A DNA stretch of 64,000 bases from an uncultured Lachnospiraceae bacterium. GTDB lineage: Bacteria; Bacillota; Clostridia; Lachnospirales; Lachnospiraceae. The stretch lies in the NCBI GenBank assembly GCA_944384025.1, contig CALWRS010000009.1, positions 1-64,000 on the forward strand, in the 5' to 3' direction. A model generated the notes under the pieces. It was not told the origin of the DNA, did not search any database, and was given only the letters and a program-made list of their open reading frames with translations. The position numbers and the translations under genes were made by a program. This document shows positions 50,836-58,606 of the stretch, piece after piece; positions within the stretch are counted from its first letter, which is position 1, and every line of letters starts with the position of its first letter.

Positions 50836-52227
50836 ATGGATCTTGTTACCGTAAAGCAGATATATAAAAACAGAGAACAGTATCTTGGAAAAACCGTAAA
50901 GCTGGGAGGCTGGGTGCGCAGCAACCGAGACTCCAAGTCGTTCGGATTCCTTGTGATTAGCGACGGAAGCTATTTTGAGCCGCTGCAAGTCGTTTACCAC
51001 GAGCAGATGGAAGGCTTTGCCGAAACGTGCAAGCTAGGCGTTGGGACGGCAGTTTTGGTAGAAGGCGAATTAGTAGCTACGCCCGAGGCAAAGCAGCCGT
51101 TTGAAGTGCAGGCCGTTTCCGTTGTCGTAGAAGGCAGCTCCACGCCGGATTACCCGCTTCAGAAAAAACGGCACACGCTGGAGTATTTGCGTACAATGAC
51201 GCATCTGCGCCCAAGAACAAATACGTTTCAGGCAGTTTTCCGCGTTCGTTCGCTGGCGGCATACGCCATCCACAAATTCTTTCAGGAGCGCGACTTTGTA
51301 TATGTGCATACGCCCCTGATTACCGGCAGTGACTGCGAAGGCGCGGGAGAAATGTTTCAGGTTACAACGCTGGATTTGAAAAACATCCCGCTGACAGAAA
51401 ACGGAGAAGTGGACTTTTCGCAGGACTTTTTCCGCAAGCCTACGAACCTTACCGTAAGCGGACAGCTAAACGGCGAAACATATGCGATGGCGTTTCGCAG
51501 CATCTACACGTTTGGTCCGACGTTTCGCGCGGAAAACTCAAACACGACACGCCACGCCGCAGAGTTTTGGATGATTGAGCCGGAAATTGCCTTCGCTGAC
51601 TTATCGGACGATATGGAACTTGCGGAGAGCATGATCAAATATATTATCCGCTACGTTTTGGAGAACGCGCCGCAGGAAATGCAATTCTTTAACAACTTTG
51701 TGGACAAAGGGCTGATTGAGCGGTTAGAGCATGTGGCTTCTTCAGAATTTGCGCACGTAACGTATACGGAAGCGATTGCGCTTTTGGAGAAAAACAACGA
51801 CAAGTTTGACTACAAAGTAAGCTGGGGCTGCGATTTGCAAACCGAGCACGAGCGCTATCTGACGGAAGTTATTTTCCGCAAGCCGGTGTTCGTTACCGAC
51901 TATCCAAAGGAAATCAAGGCGTTTTACATGAAGCTTAACCCGGACGGAAAGACGGTTGCGGCGATGGATTGCCTTGTTCCGGGAATCGGCGAAATTATCG
52001 GCGGTTCGCAAAGAGAGGACGACTACGACAAGCTCGTAAAGAGAATGCAGGAGATGGGACTTAAAAAAGAAGATTACGAGTTTTATCTGGATCTTCGCAA
52101 ATACGGTTCCGCGCGGCACGCCGGATTCGGTCTGGGCTTTGAACGCTGCATTATGTACCTGACCGGTATGTCCAATATCCGCGACGTAATTCCGTTCCCA
52201 AGAACCGTAAACAACTGCGATTTATAA
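50836..52227 (+). CDS. asnS: Asparaginyl-tRNA synthetase
   Basis: A class II synthetase of 463 residues. The N-terminal OB-fold anticodon-binding domain ([21 protein letters not shown]) is followed by the catalytic core with motif 1 region [12 protein letters not shown], motif 2 [20 protein letters not shown] and motif 3 GFGLGFERC near the C-terminus. The SNTTRH/AEFW pattern marks AsnRS rather than AspRS. ATG 50836 follows GGGAGGAAG. It has its own promoter and a downstream terminator. Confidence 0.96.
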   Translation: MDLVTVKQIYKNREQYLGKTVKLGGWVRSNRDSKSFGFLVISDGSYFEPLQVVYHEQMEGFAETCKLGVGTAVLVEGELVATPEAKQPFEVQAVSVVVEGSSTPDYPLQKKRHTLEYLRTMTHLRPRTNTFQAVFRVRSLAAYAIHKFFQERDFVYVHTPLITGSDCEGAGEMFQVTTLDLKNIPLTENGEVDFSQDFFRKPTNLTVSGQLNGETYAMAFRSIYTFGPTFRAENSNTTRHAAEFWMIEPEIAFADLSDDMELAESMIKYIIRYVLENAPQEMQFFNNFVDKGLIERLEHVASSEFAHVTYTEAIALLEKNNDKFDYKVSWGCDLQTEHERYLTEVIFRKPVFVTDYPKEIKAFYMKLNPDGKTVAAMDCLVPGIGEIIGGSQREDDYDKLVKRMQEMGLKKEDYEFYLDLRKYGSARHAGFGLGFERCIMYLTGMSNIRDVIPFPRTVNNCDL

Positions 52228-52241
52228 ATCAAAAAACCGAG

Positions 52242-52272
52242 AGCGGCGGCTCCGTAAGGGCTGCCGCTTGTT
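52242..52272 (+). terminator. Terminator after asnS
   Basis: AGCGGCGGCTC (52242-52252) pairs with GGGCTGCCGCT (52258-52268) including two G-T pairs, then TGTTTT. It lies just 28 bases before the metal-binding lipoprotein start, with no promoter visible in between. Confidence 0.65.
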
Positions 52273-52299
52273 TTCCCTAAGAAAAGCATGGAGGAAAAA

Positions 52300-53271
52300 A
52301 TGCAGGCACGAAAAAAACTGCGAATGATTGGCACGGTCCTTTTGACCGTTTTTTTATGCATCGGCCTCTTGGGCGGGTGCAAAAGCCGCGAAAAGGAGGC
52401 TTTTCAGGTTGTATGCACAGTATATCCGGTATACGACTGGCTTTGCAGCTTGCTTGACGGCGTACAGGGCGTGGAAGTGACGCTGTTAAACGACACCGGC
52501 GCGGATATGCACAGCTACCAGGCGAGTGCGGACGATATGATTGCCATTCAGGAGAGCGACTTGTTTGTATGCATCGGCGGAGAGTCGGAACAATGGGTGC
52601 TTGACGCGCTTTCGGACGAAGAAGACCGCGAGGGAAAAATCCTTCTGCCGATGCTTAAAGAGTGGCGAGGCGAAGACGAACCTTCGGACGAAGAGGAAGA
52701 CGAGCACGAAGAGCACGATCACGAGCACGAAGAAGCGTCGATGGACGAGCATGTGTGGCTGTCGCTTCGAAACGCGGACTTTTTCGTCGGGGAGCTTTCG
52801 GAAACGCTACAAAAACTGCTTCCGGAGGAAAAAGAGAAGATTGCGGAAAATGCGTCGCTTTACAAAGAGAAGCTCTCTGAGCTAGACCAAAAATACGAAA
52901 CGCTTTGCAAGACAGCTCCGATTGATACGCTTATTATCGGGGATCGCTTCCCGTTTCGTTATTTGGTGCAGGATTACGATTTGCATTGCTACGCCGCTTT
53001 TTCGGGCTGCTCGGCGGAGAGCGAAGCAAGCTTTGAGACAGTTATTTTTCTGGCGGAAAAGCTGGAGGATCTGGGCATTGACACTATTTTGGTGCTGGAT
53101 GGCTCCGACAAAAAGATTGCGCAGACAATTGCAGAGAATACAAGTGGTGGCGGTCAGAGCATTGTCACATTTAACTCCCTGCAGTCGGTAACGCCGCAAG
53201 ACGGCGTAGATTATCTTTCTGCGATGGAGGAAAATTATAAAGTACTTGCCAGGGCGCTTGGCGCAGAATAA
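52300..53271 (+). CDS. Zn/Mn ABC transporter substrate-binding lipoprotein
   Basis: A 323-residue ZnuA/AdcA-type lipoprotein (lipobox LGGC, Cys27). It has the cluster A-I fold, with VVCTVYPVYDW at the start and a metal ligand His in DMHSYQ. An acidic His-rich loop (EEDEHEEHDHEHEE) precedes DEHVWLSL, and a late SDKKIAQTIAENT helix is present. It captures zinc, or possibly manganese, outside the cell for the permease gene 15 bases downstream. The ATPase gene is absent. ATG 52300 after GGAGG is preferred over ATG 52288. Expression may depend on read-through of the asnS terminator or an unseen promoter. Confidence 0.92.
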   Translation: MQARKKLRMIGTVLLTVFLCIGLLGGCKSREKEAFQVVCTVYPVYDWLCSLLDGVQGVEVTLLNDTGADMHSYQASADDMIAIQESDLFVCIGGESEQWVLDALSDEEDREGKILLPMLKEWRGEDEPSDEEEDEHEEHDHEHEEASMDEHVWLSLRNADFFVGELSETLQKLLPEEKEKIAENASLYKEKLSELDQKYETLCKTAPIDTLIIGDRFPFRYLVQDYDLHCYAAFSGCSAESEASFETVIFLAEKLEDLGIDTILVLDGSDKKIAQTIAENTSGGGQSIVTFNSLQSVTPQDGVDYLSAMEENYKVLARALGAE

Positions 53272-53286
53272 AAAAGGAGGAAGCCG

Positions 53287-54129
53287 ATGGGAGAGATGAT
53301 TACAACGCTGGGGCATTATCTTTCTTACCCCTTTGTGCGCTATTCGCTGATTGTAGGCGTGCTGATTGCGCTTTGCTCGGCGCTGCTTGGCGTAGTGCTT
53401 GTGCTAAAGCGGTTTTCTTTTATCGGGGACGGCCTTTCGCACGTAGCTTTTGGCGCTATTGCCGTTGCCGCCGCCTTAAAAGTGATGAACCAAACGGCGC
53501 TTGTGCTGCCGGTTACGTTAGCGGCGGCCGTAATTCTTTTGCGCACCGGACGTAATCCGAAGCTAAACGGCGACGCCGCGATTGCAGTAATCTCCGTAAG
53601 TGCGCTCGCGGTAGGGTATCTGCTGATGAATTTAACTTCTACTTCCGCAAACGTTGCCGGAGACGTTTGCTCGTCTTTGTTTGGTTCGAACTCCATTTTA
53701 ACGCTGCGTGAATCGGACGTCTTTTTGTGTATTGGAATGTCGGCTGCGGTGCTGTTATTGTTTGCGCTTTGCTATCACCGGATTTTTGCCGTAACCTTCG
53801 ACGAAAACTTCTCCCGCGCTTCGGGGCTTAAGGTGGGCGTGTACAATACGCTGATTGCGTGCATTACGGCCGCTATTGTCGTACTTGCAATGAACTTAGT
53901 CGGCTCGCTTTTAGTTTCTGCGCTCATTATTTTTCCGGCGCTTTCTTCGATGCGGCTGTTTCGAAGCTTTCGCGGCGTAGCGGTATGCTCGGCAATTTTG
54001 GCGGTTGTTTGCGCGCTTTTTGGAATTTTTATTTCCCTGCTTGCGGCAACGCCGGTAGGAGCAACGATTGTAGCGGTGGACTTAGCGGCGTTTTTGCTTT
54101 GCATGGGTATTTCGCGCGTGGCGCGCTAA
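53287..54129 (+). CDS. Zn/Mn ABC transporter permease
   Basis: A 280-residue ZnuB/AdcB-type permease with about eight spans. Family features include VLKRFSFIGDGLSHVAFGA (about 41-59) and the late NLVGSLLVSALIIFPALSSMRL coupling region. It should work with the upstream binding lipoprotein. No adjacent ATPase gene exists on either side, so the complex must borrow one from elsewhere in the genome. ATG 53287 follows AAGGAGGAAG. Confidence 0.92.
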   Translation: MGEMITTLGHYLSYPFVRYSLIVGVLIALCSALLGVVLVLKRFSFIGDGLSHVAFGAIAVAAALKVMNQTALVLPVTLAAAVILLRTGRNPKLNGDAAIAVISVSALAVGYLLMNLTSTSANVAGDVCSSLFGSNSILTLRESDVFLCIGMSAAVLLLFALCYHRIFAVTFDENFSRASGLKVGVYNTLIACITAAIVVLAMNLVGSLLVSALIIFPALSSMRLFRSFRGVAVCSAILAVVCALFGIFISLLAATPVGATIVAVDLAAFLLCMGISRVAR

Positions 54130-54140
54130 AACGATTGCCC

Positions 54141-54749
54141 TTAGTGGCGCTTTGGCTTTGGCAGTTCGATTACGTAGCGCTCGTACGCATTGACAACAGT
54201 CGTTCCTTCAAACTCCTGCGTTCGCTTCAGCTTCCGGCTGTAGTTTAAATGCGTGTGTCCGTGCACAAAATAAGCGGGCCGGTATTTCTCTAAGAGCCAG
54301 CGAAACGCGTGAAATCCTTGGTGCGCGAGGTCGTTTGCGTCGCCAAGGTCGTAAGCGGGCGCGTGCGTGAGCAAAATATCAAAACCTTTTTTGCGCCAGA
54401 GGCGAAAACGGAAGCGTCTGGCGCGTTCAGTCATTTCTTCCTGCGTATATTGGTGGATGCCCGGCTTATAGCGCATAGAGCCGCCAAGCCCCAAAATACG
54501 CACTCCCTGAAATTCATAAATCTGGTCGTCAATGCAGATGCAGCCTTCCGGCGGCGTCCGGCGGTAGCAGTCGTCATGATTCCCATGTACATACAAAACC
54601 GGCGCCTTCGTAAAAGTCGCAAGAAAGGAAAGATAAAACGGCGATAAATCTCCGCAGGATAAAATTAGGTCGTATTCATCCAGCTTTCCCGGTTCATAAT
54701 AATCCCATAATGCCTTGCATTCCCTGTCGGCAATTACTAGTATTTTCAT
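54141..54749 (-). CDS. Metallophosphoesterase
   Basis: A 202-residue calcineurin-like phosphoesterase. Motifs are ILVIADRE (the usual DxH is here DRE), SCGDLSPFY, GNHDD, LTHAP and HGHTHLNYS. The DxH to DRE change removes one metal-ligand histidine, so activity may be altered. Substrate unknown. It starts 34 bases downstream of the ParB-like/BMP gene on the same strand and probably shares its transcript. Confidence 0.88.
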   Translation of the reverse strand: MKILVIADRECKALWDYYEPGKLDEYDLILSCGDLSPFYLSFLATFTKAPVLYVHGNHDDCYRRTPPEGCICIDDQIYEFQGVRILGLGGSMRYKPGIHQYTQEEMTERARRFRFRLWRKKGFDILLTHAPAYDLGDANDLAHQGFHAFRWLLEKYRPAYFVHGHTHLNYSRKLKRTQEFEGTTVVNAYERYVIELPKPKRH

Positions 54750-54783
54750 ACCCCTTTTCCCTTCTCCTGTCCGTTTTAACGCA

Positions 54784-56697
54784 TCAAAGGTGCGTCGAGC
54801 TTTCCGGGCGGAACAGCCCCTGCAGCTTTACAAGCGGCTGGACGCTTTCCAGTACGTCGTCGATGGTTGGAATAAATCCGCGCACGTTTTTCACAAGCTT
54901 GTTCATGCGGATGATTTCCATAGGGTCCATCTGCGCACCGGCGTCCACGCAGGAACCGTCCTGAAACGTAATCAGGTCGGAAAAAGGATGGAAGGTTTCG
55001 TTCTTTATGGAATTTTTCAAAAGCCGAATAAGGCGTTTGGTGTCTTCGGAGAGTTTTTCAGAGTAAATCACGTCGATGGCGTCGGCGGAAATTCCCCACC
55101 AATAGTTTAGCGCGTGCAGCCCCGCAGACGCTTCCTCATCTTTCCAATAGCCGTTTAGAATACTGCGAAGAATTTCTTCGTAAAGCTTCCCCCAGTGCCA
55201 AACGGGCATTGCAAGGTTTCTGGGAGGCTCCCCTTTTATGTAGAGCCCGTATTCTCTGGACGGATTGGACGTTGCGTTTAAATCTCGGTCGGAAATCAGG
55301 CGGATGTCGTTTGCGGCGAACAAATCCTCCTCTCCGGGGTCCTTAAGCGTCGTCCACTTCAGATAAACTTCGGCTTCGGGATTTACCGTGCTTGCGCCAA
55401 GCGCAAACGCGTTGATGCTGGCAGCGGAGCCGTAAATCGGATAATCCGTTACGTAGCCGATTTTATTGTTTGGCGTAAGCGACCCTGCAATCGCGCCGAT
55501 AAGAAACTTCGCCTCGTACATCCGCAAATAATACGAGCGGACGTGCTGATAAGACATGTTTAGGCAGCAGTTTAGAATCTTTACATCCGGGTGCTCTACT
55601 GCGAGCTTTGTCGCAATGGCAATATACTGCGGCGATGTCAAAAACAGGATGTTGTAGCCGTCTTGCAGGATAGCGGCAAGCGTTTCTTCGGCAATATCAA
55701 GCGTCACGTCAAAATACGCGTCGGTCTGGATTTGGTGGCCAAGCGCGTCTTCTACGTACTCTCTGCCAAGCTCGTGACTATACGTCCAAGCGCTTGTTTC
55801 CTTGTTCTTTTCGTAGACCCACGCGGCGGCGTACGTTTTGCCGGACATGAGCTTCGCAAGCGTATGCTTTTTCGGATCTTCAATCGGGTTTAGGGAAATG
55901 GCAATGGAGCGCTCTCTGGCGTAAACCAGGAACTCTTTCCAGATTTTTGTTAAATCGGACTTCCAGTCGGCAGAGAGGTTGTTTTTTGCTTTTTCGTAAC
56001 CGAAGATGTTTAGATAAATGAGCAAAGCGTCGGAAGCGGTCAACGACAGCTTGGCGCCGCCTTTTGCAAGAAATTCCTTGCGGAAATTTGTGTAAACCGA
56101 CTTAAAATCCAGCCGGTCGTCCTCCGTCCAGACTTTTTCCGCGTCGCCCGCAGTTGCGGTAAGCAGCAGGGCGTAGCTTCCGGGCTTTGTAAAGCTTAGA
56201 TAATTGATGGCAGTCTTTTCGTAAAAGCTCAAAAATTCGTAATAGCACAGACTTTCTTTCGTGTCGGTGCGTTTGGGCACAATGCGCGTCACTTGTCCTT
56301 CGATGCTGACTGCGCCCATGTATTTGGAAACGCTGACCCGCTTGTTGCCCTCCTGAACGTAAAACTGGTTCATAAATTCGTAGGCGATAATCGGCTCGCG
56401 TAAGCCTTCTTTTTCCATGGAGTCGTACAAAGCTTCCCATTTCAGGGCAAATTCCGTACCGCGCTCTAAAAGCGGCATGAAATTGCGCGCAAAGGCGTTG
56501 GAACGGTTTTTGTTGTAGGTGCCGACAATTTTCTCGATAGGGATTTCCACCAGACCGAGCTTCGTGCGGCACTCGATATCAACATGCGAGAGCATGTCGT
56601 CTAAATAGGAAAGATAAGGGTATGCGCCTTTTGATACGCAGGAATCGTACTCTTTTTCTCCTGCGCGAAGCGCTTTGGTATATTCATCAGAAGTCAT
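54784..56697 (-). CDS. Cytosolic ParB-like/BMP fusion protein
   Basis: This 637-residue protein has no signal peptide. Residues ~49-140 resemble a ParB/sulfiredoxin-type domain: EIPIEKIVGTYNKNR, REPIIAY and YVQEGNKRVSVSKYMGA, the last matching the family's DGNHR-like loop. A helical linker follows. Residues ~285-545 read as a BMP/PnrA-type ligand-binding fold (KTYAAAWVYEKN, ILFLTSPQY, KIGYVTDYPIYG, NAFALGA). BMP domains elsewhere bind nucleosides outside the cell. Here the domain is intracellular, suggesting a nucleoside-sensing switch joined to a DNA- or nucleotide-acting domain. It has its own promoter and is followed by the metallophosphoesterase gene. Confidence 0.8.
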   Translation of the reverse strand: MTSDEYTKALRAGEKEYDSCVSKGAYPYLSYLDDMLSHVDIECRTKLGLVEIPIEKIVGTYNKNRSNAFARNFMPLLERGTEFALKWEALYDSMEKEGLREPIIAYEFMNQFYVQEGNKRVSVSKYMGAVSIEGQVTRIVPKRTDTKESLCYYEFLSFYEKTAINYLSFTKPGSYALLLTATAGDAEKVWTEDDRLDFKSVYTNFRKEFLAKGGAKLSLTASDALLIYLNIFGYEKAKNNLSADWKSDLTKIWKEFLVYARERSIAISLNPIEDPKKHTLAKLMSGKTYAAAWVYEKNKETSAWTYSHELGREYVEDALGHQIQTDAYFDVTLDIAEETLAAILQDGYNILFLTSPQYIAIATKLAVEHPDVKILNCCLNMSYQHVRSYYLRMYEAKFLIGAIAGSLTPNNKIGYVTDYPIYGSAASINAFALGASTVNPEAEVYLKWTTLKDPGEEDLFAANDIRLISDRDLNATSNPSREYGLYIKGEPPRNLAMPVWHWGKLYEEILRSILNGYWKDEEASAGLHALNYWWGISADAIDVIYSEKLSEDTKRLIRLLKNSIKNETFHPFSDLITFQDGSCVDAGAQMDPMEIIRMNKLVKNVRGFIPTIDDVLESVQPLVKLQGLFRPESSTHL

Positions 56698-56741
56698 AAA
56701 CGTCCCTCCGTTTGTTTGCGGTACCTTTCAAATCGATTCCA

Positions 56742-56770
56742 AGTATACCGTTTCCGAGGAGGGAATGCAA
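56742..56770 (-). promoter_or_regulatory. Promoter of the ParB-like/BMP gene
   Basis: On the minus strand TTGCAT (56770-56765) and TATACT (56747-56742), spacer 17 bases, directly after the bioY stop. Confidence 0.65.
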
Positions 56771-56772
56771 GA

Positions 56773-57342
56773 CTAATCCTTTAGCACGCGGGCGCGAAGC
56801 AAAAGCTTGCGCAGCTGCGGGCCAAACGCGGCGGCAAGCGCCATCTTTAAAAAGTCCACGGGAAGAAACGGGAGCACGCCGATATGCAGCGCGGCAACAA
56901 AGGAGTAGCCTCCGACATAGGCAAGCCAGAGCGTGCCAAACAGGTAGCAAACGGCAGTTCCCAAAAGCATGGCAAGAAAGCATAGGATTCGTTTTTGGTA
57001 AAACCGCTCAATCACAAGTCCGGCAATAACGGTCATTGGCAAAAAGCCAATCAGATAGCCGCCCGTAGGGCCAAGGAGCTTTCCGGCTCCTGCGGTAAAG
57101 CCGGAAAAAACCGGAAGACCGGCAAAGCCAAGCAAAAGATAGAGCAGGTAGCTGAGCGTACTTTTTTTCATGCCAAGGATGTACAGCGAGAAAAAGATAA
57201 CGAGCATCGTTAGGGAAATCGGAACGGGGCCGATTGGAATGGACTGGGGTGCAAGGACGCACGTAAGCGCCGTCATTAAAGAAATCAGCGCGAGGTCGGT
57301 TACGGACAGACGCACGGAAGGGGTTGATTTTGCTTTTTGCAT
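56773..57342 (-). CDS. bioY: BioY biotin transporter substrate subunit
   Basis: A 189-residue S-component of the ECF biotin importer with about six spans and the family signature LLGPTGGYLIGFL (about 89-101). It binds biotin in the membrane and needs the shared EcfAAT module, not seen here. It starts 16 bases after birA and is co-transcribed with it, a logical pairing of uptake and attachment. Confidence 0.95.
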   Translation of the reverse strand: MQKAKSTPSVRLSVTDLALISLMTALTCVLAPQSIPIGPVPISLTMLVIFFSLYILGMKKSTLSYLLYLLLGFAGLPVFSGFTAGAGKLLGPTGGYLIGFLPMTVIAGLVIERFYQKRILCFLAMLLGTAVCYLFGTLWLAYVGGYSFVAALHIGVLPFLPVDFLKMALAAAFGPQLRKLLLRARVLKD

Positions 57343-57358
57343 GGAAGAAATCTCCTTT

Positions 57359-58369
57359 TTAGGTCTTGAATATTTTTGTTTGCGCCGGTCGGATGCTCAC
57401 TTCGCCGGAGGACAGCGCCTTTTGTTCCCCGTCGGGAAACTGCACGAGCAGGCGGCACTGGTCGTCAATGGACAGCGCGGTAGCGTCCCGAAAACTGCCG
57501 GGAGCGTAGATGTTGTCCACAACGCGCACAGGCTTTCCTAAAATGCAGGAAAGCTCCCGGTAGGCGCCTAAAAACGGCTTTTCTTCCAGGTGGTCGTAGG
57601 AATCCAGAAAACGGTCAATAATTCCTGCAATCAGTGCAGCCCGAAAGCCGGGCGGCGTTTTGCCTTTTTCAAACAGCGAACCGGCAACGTCTTTGATGCT
57701 TTCGTCAAAACCGTCTTCCGGCAGCTCTAAGTTTATGCCAATCCCGACAACGGCGTATTCAAGTCCCTGACTTTCGAAGTCTACGGCAGCCTCCGTTAGG
57801 ATTCCGCAAATTTTCTTCCCGTCTAAAAACAAATCGTTCACCCATTTGATGCCAACGGGGAGGTTTGTTAGATGGCGGATTGTCTGCGCGGCGGCGACGG
57901 CAATGGCGGTCGTTAGCATAAGCGCGTCTTTTGCTGCCATCTTCGGGCGAAGAAGCAGGCTCATATAAACGCCGGAGTTCGCAGGAGAGACGAAGCTTCT
58001 GCCAAGCCGTCCCTTTCCGGCGCTTTGCGAAAGCGCAACCAAAAGCGTTCCTTCCGCCGCGCCTTTTAGAGCCTCTGCTTTCAGGCAGGTGTTCGTGGAC
58101 GTTACGCTTTGCAAAACGCTTATTTGCACCCGCTCTTTATGCCGCATTTTGGCGGCGATGGCGGGAGAGGACAGCACGTCGCTGTGCGCGGCAAGCGCGT
58201 ACCCTTTGTTTGTAACTGCGTCGATAGGGTACCCTTGCGCCTGCAAGGCTTTCATTGTTTTCCATACGGTGTTTCTGCTGATAAAAAGTTTGCGCGCCAG
58301 CAATTCTCCGGACAAGTATGTTCCACGGTTTTGCTCGAGAATTGCTAACAGCTGCTCTTGGTATTTCAT
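57359..58369 (-). CDS. birA: Biotin-protein ligase / repressor BirA
   Basis: The 336-residue bifunctional protein has an N-terminal winged helix (about 1-60; ELLARKLFISRNTVWKTMKAL) that can repress biotin genes, and a ligase core. The core shows SQSAGKGRLGRSF (GRGRxGR-type biotinyl-AMP loop), KWVNDLF and GIGINLE. A C-terminal SH3-like domain follows. It attaches biotin to carboxylases. ATG 58369 follows GAGGAAA; the frame is open upstream into the promoter. No classic BirA operator palindrome was spotted. Confidence 0.95.
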   Translation of the reverse strand: MKYQEQLLAILEQNRGTYLSGELLARKLFISRNTVWKTMKALQAQGYPIDAVTNKGYALAAHSDVLSSPAIAAKMRHKERVQISVLQSVTSTNTCLKAEALKGAAEGTLLVALSQSAGKGRLGRSFVSPANSGVYMSLLLRPKMAAKDALMLTTAIAVAAAQTIRHLTNLPVGIKWVNDLFLDGKKICGILTEAAVDFESQGLEYAVVGIGINLELPEDGFDESIKDVAGSLFEKGKTPPGFRAALIAGIIDRFLDSYDHLEEKPFLGAYRELSCILGKPVRVVDNIYAPGSFRDATALSIDDQCRLLVQFPDGEQKALSSGEVSIRPAQTKIFKT

Positions 58370-58408
58370 ACACGGTTTCCTCGCACACTGCGAATTTGTT
58401 TTGCGGAA

Positions 58409-58437
58409 ATTATAGCGTGCAGAGAGACTATTGTCAA
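58409..58437 (-). promoter_or_regulatory. Perfect consensus promoter of birA-bioY
   Basis: On the minus strand TTGACA (58437-58432) and TATAAT (58414-58409) are separated by exactly 17 bases, 39 bases before the birA start. It is divergent from the nrdD promoter. Confidence 0.85.
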
Positions 58438-58474
58438 CCGGAGAAAGAAAAAAAGGTGACAATTGCCGGTATTA

Positions 58475-58519
58475 GCACAAGATATAGTGGAAAACGAAAA
58501 AAAAATCTATATCTTGTGC
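58475..58519 (+). promoter_or_regulatory. Paired NrdR-like boxes upstream of nrdD
   Basis: GCACAAGATATAG (58475-58487) and its exact inverse CTATATCTTGTGC (58507-58519) have centres 32 bases apart, about three helical turns. NrdR, the ATP-cone repressor of ribonucleotide reductase genes, binds two such boxes (ACACwATATwTwGTGT-like) spaced about three turns apart. The pair lies just upstream of the nrdD -35 box. Confidence 0.75.
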
Positions 58520-58529
58520 CTATTAGGGG

Positions 58530-58558
58530 TTGAATTCTTTATTGTTCTGCGTTAGAAT
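58530..58558 (+). promoter_or_regulatory. Sigma-A promoter of nrdD-nrdG
   Basis: TTGAAT (58530-58535) and TAGAAT (58553-58558), spacer 17 bases, 48 bases before the start codon, immediately after the NrdR-like boxes. Confidence 0.75.
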
Positions 58559-58606
58559 GAAGGCATCGCATTTAATGGACGTAGCTTTCGCATTGGGGGA
58601 ACACAC

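Noticed and set aside
58475-58519. Reading the 13-bp inverted repeat as a terminator
   Set aside because: The 19-base loop, A/T-rich arms and lack of a T tract make a terminator unlikely; box spacing and nrd context favour NrdR sites.
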